Below are positions 1 to 7,103 of a stretch of DNA of 8,030 bases, one piece after another; position 1 is the first letter of the stretch, and every line of letters starts with the position of its first letter. A program made the position numbers and the translations under genes. The notes beneath the pieces were generated by a model that worked only from the letters and a program-made list of their open reading frames with translations, was not told where the DNA came from and ran no database searches. The DNA comes from Hyphomicrobiaceae bacterium UBA2767 (GTDB taxonomy: Bacteria; Pseudomonadota; Alphaproteobacteria; Rhizobiales; Methyloligellaceae), in contig DEIT01000140.1 of the NCBI GenBank assembly GCA_002352635.1, positions 13,050 through 21,079 on the forward strand, in the 5' to 3' direction.

Positions 1-763
1 TTATGAGAAATCCGCTCTCCAGATCATGCGCAAGAATGCGCGGGACGCTCAATCCAGCCTCTCCCAGCGCTCCGGCAATCGCGACAAACGGTTTAACATT
101 TTCCGCCAAGTGAACGAGCTGGCTGTAGGGCTTGCCGTCCCGCACGGGCGCCCCGTCAGGCCGGGCCGGTGAATCCATCAAAACAACAGTGTCACCGTTG
201 CGGAGAAGACGTGCATAGGCACGTGTTGAGGCATCACCCTGAAGAAACAGAGGTGTTGCCCTCGCCCATTCCGTGCCAGAGCAAAAATTCATCATCGCCT
301 TGAGGCGATTGGCCCGCGGCTTCCATACGCCGTGACCCTTGATCGTGACGTTACGCAAGTGCTCGCTGGAGCCGTCCGTGAGGGCGATTTCAAGTCGGTC
401 AGCGGGCAGATGCTGCGCGACCCGCTCCGGCCACTCAACCAGGGCGGCACCGCTTATTAGCGCATCATCAAAGCCAATTTCCCGCAGTTCGTCCGCGCCT
501 TCCATACGGTAGCAGTCGATATGAGCAATCGGTAAGCGGCCCTGTTCGTAGCTCTGGACGAGCGCAAACGTCGGGCTTGGAATATCGTGTGCGTCATCCT
601 TGAGAATTGCGCGGACAACGCCACGTGCAAATGTTGTCTTTCCAGCCCCCAACGCACCTGAAAGAGCAATGATGTCGCCTGGCCTCAGAAAAAGAGCAAC
701 GAAGGCGCTGAGGCGGATCACCTCATCCAGATCCGCGTCCTGAATTGTCCAGTGCGCGCTCAT
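1..763 (-). CDS. tsaE: Bifunctional TsaE (t6A ATPase subunit) / AmgK-like phosphotransferase, 3' end cut by window
   Basis: The frame is open from an ATG at 763-761 to the left edge (254 visible codons, no stop). Residues 1 to about 150 are TsaE, the P-loop ATPase that works with TsaB and TsaD to make threonylcarbamoyl-adenosine (t6A) at position 37 of tRNAs. Visible TsaE marks are the Walker A loop GALGAGKTT (residues 36-44), PSPTF (62-66), HIDCYR (81-86), ELREIGFDD (92-100) and EWPER (110-114). After a short linker a second domain starts at about residue 171 with GDASTRAYARL, the N-terminal signature of AmgK-like sugar kinases of the aminoglycoside phosphotransferase fold, which phosphorylate cell-wall amino sugars during peptidoglycan salvage. 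Its catalytic loop lies beyond the edge. The ATG overlaps the stop of the upstream kinase gene (ATGA, 760-763), so translation is probably coupled. The TsaE part is secure; the kinase's substrate is inferred from the family. Confidence 0.9.
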   Translation of the reverse strand, partial: MSAHWTIQDADLDEVIRLSAFVALFLRPGDIIALSGALGAGKTTFARGVVRAILKDDAHDIPSPTFALVQSYEQGRLPIAHIDCYRMEGADELREIGFDDALISGAALVEWPERVAQHLPADRLEIALTDGSSEHLRNVTIKGHGVWKPRANRLKAMMNFCSGTEWARATPLFLQGDASTRAYARLLRNGDTVVLMDSPARPDGAPVRDGKPYSQLVHLAENVKPFVAIAGALGEAGLSVPRILAHDLESGFLI

Positions 764-3306
764 CCGGTCGCGGCGGCAGACGGCGGGATTTGTGTGCCCG
801 CCTCATCCAATTCGCTGCTGCGCTCATCCAACTGTGGTGACGCTGCCTGTTCATGCTGCCTGATCGGCAAATGCAGGGTCACCGTGGTGCCAACACCCGG
901 CGCGGAGTTAAGAGAAACCCGCCCCCCATGCAATTCGACGAGGTTTTTCACAATGGTGAGGCCTAGTCCCGCGCCGCGGTGAAGCGAGCCCTGGGGGCGT
1001 GTCTCAAACCGATCAAACGCGCTTTCGTGGTAGTCTTCAGGAATTCCGCGCCCCTCATCCTCAACGCTTATGGCGATCATCTCGGCGTCGCGCCGACAAT
1101 CGACAATGATGCGCCCACCTGCCTCGGAAAAACCGGCGGCATTGGAAAGCAGGTTGAAGAGCGCCTGCGTCACCCGTCGCCCGTCGGCGATGAAGTCCTG
1201 CGCGTCTTCGCCCACACGCACCTGCAAATCAAGGCCGCCCTGATTTATGCGCTCCTGCACACCTGCCACGGCTGCGCCGATAACCTCTTGCGCTTTCACG
1301 GGCGCCAGAGACAGTTCCAACGCACCGGCATCGATCGTCGCCAGATCAAGAATATCGTTGATAATCGCAAGCAGTGAGTCCGACGAGGTCTGGATATCGC
1401 CGAGGTACTCACGCTGGCGCTCGTTGAGATCGCCTGTGCGCTGGCTCGCGAGCAACTGTGCGAACCCGATGATGTTGGTAAGCGGCGTCCTGAGTTCGTA
1501 GGACACATGGGAAATGAACGCGCTCTTCAGGCGGTCAGCGGCTATGAGCGCTTCATTGCGCTCTATAAGCGCATTCTCGACGCGCTTTGTATCGCTGATG
1601 TCGAGATAGGTGAGCAGTGTCGCACCGTCGGGCAATGGCAGACCGGCATAGGCCAGTATGCTTCCGTCCGGGCGCGTCAGGGTCCCTTCAAGCGTCGCGC
1701 GCTCATCGTCAATCCCGGTGATGGCGCGCTTGACCTGATCCCAGGCGGCGTCGTCATCGAGCAGTACCCGGCACCAGCCAATAACCTCGTCAATATGTGG
1801 CTCATCGTTGAGCGCTTCGACGTTAAGCTTCCAGATGCTGGCAAAGGCTGGATTGAACAGCTTCAATCGACCGTCCATCCCAAACACGGCCACGCCCTCG
1901 CGCAAATGGTCGAGGGTTTCTTTCTGGACATGAATGAGCGCGTTATATCGGCTCTTCAGCGCCAATTGCTCCGTGATGTTTTCGTATAGGAACGTAGCAC
2001 TACCGTCGGCTGCATGATTGGCAACGACATGGATGCTGCGACCATCAGGAAGATGCCAGGAGTCTTCCTGTGATGAAGCCGTTTCATAGCGACCAAGCTG
2101 TTTCTGCTTCCAGGCGCGGAAGTCGGCTTCTTCCGGCAGGCAGCGACGTTGGCGCAGCGCGTCCAGGATCTCGCCGTTCGCAGGGCCTGCCGCCAGCCAA
2201 GCCTCGTCCAATGCCCACAGGTCGATAAAGGCCTGATTGTAGTATTGCAACCTCTGGTCGGGCGAGAAGATGGCAACCGCCGTTGCGATGCGATCCAATG
2301 TGCGCATGTGCTCTTCAAAACGCTGATTGAGTGCGCTTTGCGCCGATTCCAGCGCAGCCACGTCGATGGCGATACCGGCGCTTGCCGGCCCGACAGGCCG
2401 CGCGATCACGTCAAAGGCACGGCGTTCCCCTGCCACCACGGCATGAATGCGCCTGGCGTGCGTTTCGCCGTTTTGCAGGTCCTCTTCCGCCAGCGTGCGC
2501 TGACGCGTGCTCAGAAATTCGATCTGCTGTTCGCACACCAATTGTGCATGTTCAGCGTCAACGGCATTGGCATAGGCGCTGTTTACCCATGCGAGGCGGC
2601 CGCCGGCTTCGCGAAACCAAACCGGCATGGGTAGCGAGTCATAAAGCGCGCGCGCCGCGTCCATATCGCGGCTGATCTGCTTGCGTTCGCTGGCCAGAGC
2701 AGCCATTTGTTTCCGGTCACCCGAGACGTCGCGGATTTTCAGAATCGCACCGGATCCGGACGCACGCCCAATCGCCTCAAGCTTGGCACCTGCTGCGGTT
2801 TCCGCAATTAACGCAAAACCCTCACCCGCTTCCAATAGAGCAGAGACTCGCTCTTCAAGTTCGCACGCTGAGTTCGCTTCGAGCCATGAAGAAAATCCCA
2901 CGACGCCTTCAGCTACCGCGGGAACAGCAAGTTCAGGATCAAGCGTGGCTGCGGCCAGGACGGGAGTTCCGCCGGCCTCCCAATGCAACAAAACTTGCGG
3001 TTCCGCGGCAATCAGCGCCTGAAACGACGCCTTCTTGGCCTCAAGCTCATCTGCGTTTTCACGGGCGCGCTTCGCTGCAATCCTAGCGCGTCGCGCGGCG
3101 CGCAAAAGCATGCCGCCGGCAAAGACCGCAAACACCATGCTGCCTGCGAAGATTCCAATCAGCAGCAGGGCGCGTGCATCAAGACCGGAATCGGTGATGG
3201 CCGAAACCGGGCCCGCAACAGCCGGTCCGCAAATGACCGTCGCAGCGAGCAAAAAAGTAAGGCCTCCAGCCTTCAGACTGTCCCTCGGCAATTTGCCGAC
3301 AAGCAT
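760..3306 (-). CDS. divL: DivL-like membrane PAS histidine-kinase homologue with tyrosine in place of the phospho-histidine
   Basis: Predicted 848 residues. Two hydrophobic segments (about 16-34 and 46-68) are followed by a basic stretch and a short helical region, then three PAS-like domains (about 217-330, 336-450, 462-585), then a HisKA/HATPase_c core. In the H box the usual S-H-E-L-R-T-P reads SYELRTP, so Tyr603 (codon 1498-1500) replaces the phosphorylated histidine. The ATP-binding domain keeps the N-box Asn722, the G1 box EDEGRGIP (749-756), the F box FDRFE and the G2 box GAGLGL (778-783), but the N-box Lys/Arg before Phe726 is Gly725. Caulobacter DivL likewise has tyrosine here; it acts at the cell pole with DivK and CckA to control CtrA. 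Identity rests on this tyrosine, the architecture, and the place between ahcY and tsaE. An upstream in-frame TTG at 3363 would add 19 residues, but the ATG at 3306 has a well-spaced GGAG. The stop overlaps the tsaE start by 4 bp. Confidence 0.85.
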   Translation of the reverse strand: MLVGKLPRDSLKAGGLTFLLAATVICGPAVAGPVSAITDSGLDARALLLIGIFAGSMVFAVFAGGMLLRAARRARIAAKRARENADELEAKKASFQALIAAEPQVLLHWEAGGTPVLAAATLDPELAVPAVAEGVVGFSSWLEANSACELEERVSALLEAGEGFALIAETAAGAKLEAIGRASGSGAILKIRDVSGDRKQMAALASERKQISRDMDAARALYDSLPMPVWFREAGGRLAWVNSAYANAVDAEHAQLVCEQQIEFLSTRQRTLAEEDLQNGETHARRIHAVVAGERRAFDVIARPVGPASAGIAIDVAALESAQSALNQRFEEHMRTLDRIATAVAIFSPDQRLQYYNQAFIDLWALDEAWLAAGPANGEILDALRQRRCLPEEADFRAWKQKQLGRYETASSQEDSWHLPDGRSIHVVANHAADGSATFLYENITEQLALKSRYNALIHVQKETLDHLREGVAVFGMDGRLKLFNPAFASIWKLNVEALNDEPHIDEVIGWCRVLLDDDAAWDQVKRAITGIDDERATLEGTLTRPDGSILAYAGLPLPDGATLLTYLDISDTKRVENALIERNEALIAADRLKSAFISHVSYELRTPLTNIIGFAQLLASQRTGDLNERQREYLGDIQTSSDSLLAIINDILDLATIDAGALELSLAPVKAQEVIGAAVAGVQERINQGGLDLQVRVGEDAQDFIADGRRVTQALFNLLSNAAGFSEAGGRIIVDCRRDAEMIAISVEDEGRGIPEDYHESAFDRFETRPQGSLHRGAGLGLTIVKNLVELHGGRVSLNSAPGVGTTVTLHLPIRQHEQAASPQLDERSSELDEAGTQIPPSAAATG

Positions 3307-3314
3307 AGTATCCG

Positions 3315-3318
3315 CTCC
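3315..3318 (-). promoter_or_regulatory. Ribosome binding site of the divL-like gene
   Basis: GGAG lies 8 bases before the ATG at 3306-3304. It favours this start over the in-frame TTG at 3363-3361, where the only purine-rich match (AGAGG) sits about 3 bases from the codon, too close for normal use. Confidence 0.6.
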
Positions 3319-3475
3319 AGGCAACCCCCGTATGGTCTGCACGCGCACAACACCACGCAGCAAACACCTCTAATGGCGTGCATGGACCGGTCTATCGGGC
3401 GAATCAGCTTCAGACTACCCGAGATTGAGTTCGATTGCCCACATGCTGAATGCGGATTGAGATGATTTCTTTGAC

Positions 3476-4861
3476 CTAGTAGCGGTAATGCTCCGGCTTG
3501 TAGGGACCGTCGACGGCCACGCCTATATAATCCGCCTGTTCCGAGCTGAGCTCCGTCAGAGAAGCACCGAGCTTCTCGAGATGCAAGCGCGCGACCTTTT
3601 CATCCAGATGCTTGGGCAAAACGTAGACCTTGTTCTCGTACTCGCCGCCCTTGGTCCAGAGTTCGATTTGTGCCAGCACCTGATTGGTGAACGAAGCGCT
3701 CATGACGAAACTCGGGTGTCCCGTGGCATTGCCGAGGTTCAGCAACCGCCCTTCCGACAGCAAAATCATCCGCTTGCCGTCAGCAAATTCGATCATGTCC
3801 ACCTGCGGCTTGATATTGGTCCATTTCAAATTCTTGAGTTGGGCGACCTGAATTTCGTTGTCGAAATGTCCAATGTTACCGACTATCGCCATGTCCTTCA
3901 TGGCACGCATGTCATCAAGAGTGATGACATCCTTATTGCCGGTGGTCGTGATGAAGATATCGGCGCTCGGCGCGGTCTCCTTCAGCGTTACGACTTCAAA
4001 TCCATCCATTGAAGCCTGCAGAGCGCAGATGGGATCGACTTCGGTTACCTTCACCCGTGCGCCGGCCCCACGCAGCGATTGAGCCGACCCCTTTCCAACG
4101 TCTCCATAACCGCAAACAACCGCCACCTTGCCGGCCATCATGGTATCCGTCGCACGGCGGATGCCGTCCACAAGAGACTCCTTGCAGCCATATTTGTTGT
4201 CGAATTTGGACTTGGTGACGCTGTCATTGACGTTGATCGCGGGGAACGGCAGAAGCCCCTTCTCAACCAGCTGGTATAGCCGGTGAACACCGGTTGTGGT
4301 TTCTTCGCTTACGCCCTTGATCTTGTCACGCTGAGCGGTAAACCATCCCGGGTCGCTCGCCATGCGTTTCTTGATCTGTGCGAAGAAATATTCCTCTTCC
4401 TCGGATTGCGGATTCTCAATGAGATCTTTTTCGCCCGCTTCGACCCGCGCACCGACCAGAATATACATAGTCGCGTCGCCGCCATCGTCGAGGATCAGGT
4501 TCGCGCCATCTTCGAACAGGAATATCTTGTCCGCATAGTCCCAGTATTCTTCCAGAGATTCACCCTTGACCGCATAGACCGGGATACCGGCCTCAGCAAT
4601 AGCGGCTGCGGCATGATCCTGAGTGGAGAATATGTTGCAGGACGCCCAGCGCACGTCCGCGCCAAGGGCAACAAGGGTTTCGATCAACACGGCAGTCTGG
4701 ATTGTCATATGCAAGGAACCGGCGATGCGTGCGCCCTTCAGCGGTTTTTTTTCGCCGTACTCCTCGCGAGTGGCCATAAGGCCAGGCATTTCAGTTTCTG
4801 CGATTTCGATCTCCTTGCGTCCGAAATCCGCAAGCGAAATGTCCTTGACCTTGTAGTCCAT
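3476..4861 (-). CDS. ahcY: Adenosylhomocysteinase (S-adenosyl-L-homocysteine hydrolase)
   Basis: Predicted 461-residue cytosolic NAD-dependent enzyme that splits S-adenosylhomocysteine into homocysteine and adenosine, clearing the inhibitor left by methyltransferases and feeding the methionine cycle. The N-terminus MDYKVKDISLADFGRKE is typical of the family. Visible family motifs are HMT (residues 51-53), LDDGGD (124-129), EETTTGVH (186-193), SVTKSKFDN with Lys217 and Asp221, the NAD-binding loop GYGDVGKG (251-258), and the C-terminal KPEHYRY whose lysine and tyrosine reach the partner subunit's NAD. A segment of about 40 residues before EETTTG, rich in Glu (around 150-185), is the insertion seen in many bacterial and plant enzymes. 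The ATG at 4861 fits both the family's N-terminus and an AGAAGG ribosome site; an upstream in-frame TTG at 4921 would add 20 residues unlike the family. It is the first gene of a same-strand run with divL and tsaE, with 169 bp before divL. Confidence 0.97.
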   Translation of the reverse strand: MDYKVKDISLADFGRKEIEIAETEMPGLMATREEYGEKKPLKGARIAGSLHMTIQTAVLIETLVALGADVRWASCNIFSTQDHAAAAIAEAGIPVYAVKGESLEEYWDYADKIFLFEDGANLILDDGGDATMYILVGARVEAGEKDLIENPQSEEEEYFFAQIKKRMASDPGWFTAQRDKIKGVSEETTTGVHRLYQLVEKGLLPFPAINVNDSVTKSKFDNKYGCKESLVDGIRRATDTMMAGKVAVVCGYGDVGKGSAQSLRGAGARVKVTEVDPICALQASMDGFEVVTLKETAPSADIFITTTGNKDVITLDDMRAMKDMAIVGNIGHFDNEIQVAQLKNLKWTNIKPQVDMIEFADGKRMILLSEGRLLNLGNATGHPSFVMSASFTNQVLAQIELWTKGGEYENKVYVLPKHLDEKVARLHLEKLGASLTELSSEQADYIGVAVDGPYKPEHYRY

Positions 4862-4869
4862 GCCATAAG

Positions 4870-4875
4870 CCTTCT
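4870..4875 (-). promoter_or_regulatory. Ribosome binding site of ahcY
   Basis: AGAAGG on the minus strand, 8 bases before the ATG at 4861-4859. It supports this start over the upstream in-frame TTG at 4921. Confidence 0.65.
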
Positions 4876-4929
4876 GATGTTGCATTTGGTGGGAAAGTCG
4901 GCGCGTTAGCGCACTCTTCAAGTGTTTCT

Positions 4930-4957
4930 ATTATCCCAGCACCAAGCCTGATGCAAG
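4930..4957 (-). promoter_or_regulatory. Candidate sigma-70 promoter of ahcY
   Basis: On the minus strand, CTTGCA (4957-4952) and GATAAT (4935-4930) are separated by 16 bases, a reasonable match to the housekeeping -35 and -10 boxes. Transcription would begin near 4923 and give a leader of about 60 nt. That leader holds two small possible hairpins (CACT/AGTG and GCGC/GCGC arms) but nothing I recognise as a SAM or SAH riboswitch. Read by eye only. Confidence 0.5.
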
Positions 4958-4960
4958 AGA

Positions 4961-4982
4961 GATATAAAGAAATCGTTATATC
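4961..4982. promoter_or_regulatory. 22-bp near-palindrome upstream of ahcY, candidate operator
   Basis: The plus strand has left arm GATATAAAGAA directly followed by right arm ATCGTTATATC. Comparing the left arm with the reverse complement of the right gives 9 of 11 matches, including an exact 7-base outer arm GATATAA. The element is AT-rich within GC-rich surroundings and ends 3 bp upstream of the candidate -35 box of ahcY. Size, symmetry and placement suit a dimeric repressor or activator. ArsR-family regulators that respond to S-adenosylhomocysteine (SahR type) control ahcY in some proteobacteria, so such a regulator is a reasonable guess, but the sequence does not identify the protein. 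Confidence 0.5.
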
Positions 4983-5155
4983 TTCATTAAAGCTGGTTTC
5001 GACCGGGTTTTGTGCGCCAGACAGGAATCTCGTGCAGGTAACGGTTTTGAAACTGAATCCTGTTCTACTATCGGTACGCGCTGGTCCGTGGTCCCAGGCA
5101 AGGCACGTATTGCATACACAGTTACGTGTTCAATTTATTCAAGAGTATCAAGACC

Positions 5156-6721
5156 ATGGCCCCCGGATTCTTGACTTGCCTTGCCCCTGTCAGCCCCCTC
5201 TCGCGCGCTCGAAACACTCTCAAGCGCTTCTACAAGGACCGCGCCGGTGCTGTCGCGCTGTTGTTCGGTCTGACGTTGATCCCCATGATCGGGGTTGTAG
5301 GCGGCGCCGTCGACTACGCAAACGCATACCGAATGCGCTCAAAACTGCAGAACGCGATGGATTCGGCAACCCTTGCCGTTGGTCGCGAAGTAGATATGGG
5401 TGCGGAAACCGGCGATGCACGTCAAGTGGGCATGGATGTCCTTAGCGCCAATCTTGGCGCTGACTTCCCTCCCGGGTATTCGGCTGATTTCAACATCGAT
5501 GGCACCCTGGTGACCGGCACGGCGAACCTCGGGGTTGATACCTATCTCTTGGGTGTCCTTGGCATCGACAAGTTCGATGTCGGAACCACCTCGATTGTGA
5601 ATGTTTCGAACGGCACCATTGAAGTTGCTCTTGTCCTGGACAATTCCGGCTCCATGGACGGCACCAAGATTGCCGACCTCAGGGACGCCGCCAAAAGCCT
5701 CACTGAGATCCTGTTTGAGGCCCAACGCTCAACCAGCACCGTTAGTATCGGAATTGTGCCCTTCGCGGGAGCGGTCAATGTCGGAACCGGAAACGCAAAC
5801 GCATCATGGATGGATACGGCCGGCCAGTCATCGATCCATTTCGAGAATTTCAGCGACAACGTAACACGGCTCTCCCGGTTCAACGCCATCACCAACACAG
5901 GCTGGGGCGGCTGTGTCGAGGTGCGCCCTTCGCCGCATGATGTTACCGACTCCGATCCAAGCGGCGGCAATTCCCTGTTTGTGCATTATTTCGCACCGGA
6001 TGAACCGGACCAGCCGGATCCGAACAAACACAGTTATGTTAATAACTATCTTGAAGATGACCCGGACAGTTGCCCCGCGCCGCCAGACGATCAAACTCAG
6101 GTTCAGGCCCAGGAAAAAACTTGTAAATACGATGGCGCGTCTGCAAACCTCTCGAATGGTAAGGGACCCAACTATCGTTGCACGTCACGCCCAATATTGC
6201 CGCTGAGCGACAGTGAAGGGACAGTCACCGCTGCGATTGACGCCATGTGGGCCAACGGCATGACCAATATTCATGAAGGCGTCATGTGGGGCTGGCGCAT
6301 CCTGTCGCCGGGTGAACCCTTCACCGAGGGCCGGGCATACGAAGAATCCAGCAACCGCAAATTCATGGTCGTCATGACCGACGGCAAGAACACACATACC
6401 GGCAGGAACCACCAGAACAAATCCAGATTTTCTGCATACGGCTTTTCAAAACACGGCCGACTGAGGTCGCCTACAACACAAACGTGGCGTCTCGAACGCG
6501 CGATGAATACAAAGACCGAAACCAGCTGCACCAACGCCAAGGCGAGCGACGTCACCATCTTCACCATCGCTGTCGAAGTGAATGATGACGCCACGATCAA
6601 CATGCTCAGGCGTTGCGCGTCTGGAGACTCGCGCGCATTCTCGATCGAAAACAGCAATACGATGGACGAGGTGTTTGAGGCAATCGCAAACGAAATCAAC
6701 CAGTTGCGCATCACGAGCTGA
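5156..6721 (+). CDS. TadG-like protein: N-terminal membrane anchor plus von Willebrand A domain
   Basis: Predicted 521 residues from the ATG at 5156. A basic segment LKRFYKDRAG is followed by a single hydrophobic stretch (about 31-51, AVALLFGLTLIPMIGVVGGAVDYANA), the usual start of TadE/TadG-type Flp-pilus assembly proteins; the rest should lie outside the cytoplasmic membrane. The VWA domain has a complete metal-ion-dependent adhesion site: Asp162, Ser164 and Ser166 in LDNSGSM, Thr370 in GMTNIHEG, and Asp409 in MTDGKNT. WGGCVEVRP and several further cysteines between about 290 and 345 suggest disulfides in a VWA-insert region. No other tad or flp gene is in the window, so a role in pili or adhesion is inferred from the family only. 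An in-frame GTG at 5126 would add 10 residues but has no visible ribosome site and uses a TTA codon; the chosen start has only a weak AAGAG. It ends 32 bp from the convergent HPr gene. Confidence 0.85.
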   Translation: MAPGFLTCLAPVSPLSRARNTLKRFYKDRAGAVALLFGLTLIPMIGVVGGAVDYANAYRMRSKLQNAMDSATLAVGREVDMGAETGDARQVGMDVLSANLGADFPPGYSADFNIDGTLVTGTANLGVDTYLLGVLGIDKFDVGTTSIVNVSNGTIEVALVLDNSGSMDGTKIADLRDAAKSLTEILFEAQRSTSTVSIGIVPFAGAVNVGTGNANASWMDTAGQSSIHFENFSDNVTRLSRFNAITNTGWGGCVEVRPSPHDVTDSDPSGGNSLFVHYFAPDEPDQPDPNKHSYVNNYLEDDPDSCPAPPDDQTQVQAQEKTCKYDGASANLSNGKGPNYRCTSRPILPLSDSEGTVTAAIDAMWANGMTNIHEGVMWGWRILSPGEPFTEGRAYEESSNRKFMVVMTDGKNTHTGRNHQNKSRFSAYGFSKHGRLRSPTTQTWRLERAMNTKTETSCTNAKASDVTIFTIAVEVNDDATINMLRRCASGDSRAFSIENSNTMDEVFEAIANEINQLRITS

Positions 6722-6753
6722 CCGATCAGCACCATTGTCCTGCCGGTTGCGTG

Positions 6754-7068
6754 CTAGGCTTCTTCGTTGAATCCCGCACTGACAAGAGAGATGAGTGCAT
6801 CGAGCGCTTCGCGTGCCTGCGGCCCTTCGACCTCAATCAAGATCGTATTGCCTTGCCCTGCTGCAAGCATCATGAGGCCCATGATAGATTTGCCAAGCAC
6901 AGTCTGTCCGTCGTGAGTGACCTGCACATTCGCGCCAAAACGCTCCGCGCATTTTACGAATTGCGCCGACGCACGCGCATGCAGCCCTTTCAAATTCGGA
7001 ATGGTCACTTCGCCGGAAATGCGAGCTGCCGATGCCGGCTCTTGCTGCCCATTAGGGTCATCCGTCAT
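6754..7068 (-). CDS. ptsH: HPr-family phosphocarrier protein
   Basis: Predicted 104-residue cytosolic phosphocarrier. His30 in GLHARASAQF is the site phosphorylated by enzyme I, and Ser61 in GKSIMGLMML is the regulatory serine phosphorylated by HprK; both lie 15 residues beyond the classic His15 and Ser46, because the protein carries an N-terminal extension of about 15 residues rich in polar residues. The ATG at 7068 has GAGG 7 bases upstream (7076-7079). It follows the EIIA gene by 35 bp on the same strand, so co-transcription with EIIA and hprK is likely. In alphaproteobacteria this HPr usually serves a regulatory chain (PtsP or enzyme I, then HPr, then EIIA) rather than sugar uptake, and no permease gene is visible here. 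Its 3' end converges on the TadG-like gene with only 32 bp between stops and no clear terminator. Confidence 0.95.
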   Translation of the reverse strand: MTDDPNGQQEPASAARISGEVTIPNLKGLHARASAQFVKCAERFGANVQVTHDGQTVLGKSIMGLMMLAAGQGNTILIEVEGPQAREALDALISLVSAGFNEEA

Positions 7069-7103
7069 TGAGCAACCTCAGAGACACCTTGCACATTGGC
7101 GAA

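Noticed and set aside
979..3465. Several plus-strand open frames of 110-160 codons opposite the DivL-like gene (979-1377, 1507-1989, 2149-2634, 2983-3465).
   Set aside because: They lie antisense to a complete, motif-rich kinase homologue, resemble no known family, and are the stop-poor mirror frames expected in GC-rich coding DNA.
3307..3475. Terminator or internal promoter between ahcY and the DivL-like gene.
   Set aside because: A TCGGG/CCCGA pair around a long loop is present but without a T-run, and no -35/-10 pair with normal spacing stands out. I see nothing convincing in this gap beyond the ribosome site.
3488..4909. Plus-strand open frames opposite ahcY (3488-4012 and 4283-4909).
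   Set aside because: They overlap the highly conserved ahcY coding sequence on the other strand and show no domain or plausible protein composition.
4862..4925. Possible SAM or SAH riboswitch in the ahcY leader.
   Set aside because: The leader is only about 60 nt from the candidate start and shows two 4-bp stems but none of the conserved cores I know for SAM-I, SAM-II or SAH riboswitches.
5339..6735. Minus-strand open frames within the TadG-like gene (5339-5725, 5542-5970, 6271-6735).
   Set aside because: The plus-strand frame has an intact MIDAS, membrane anchor and family motifs; the opposite frames have no recognisable features.
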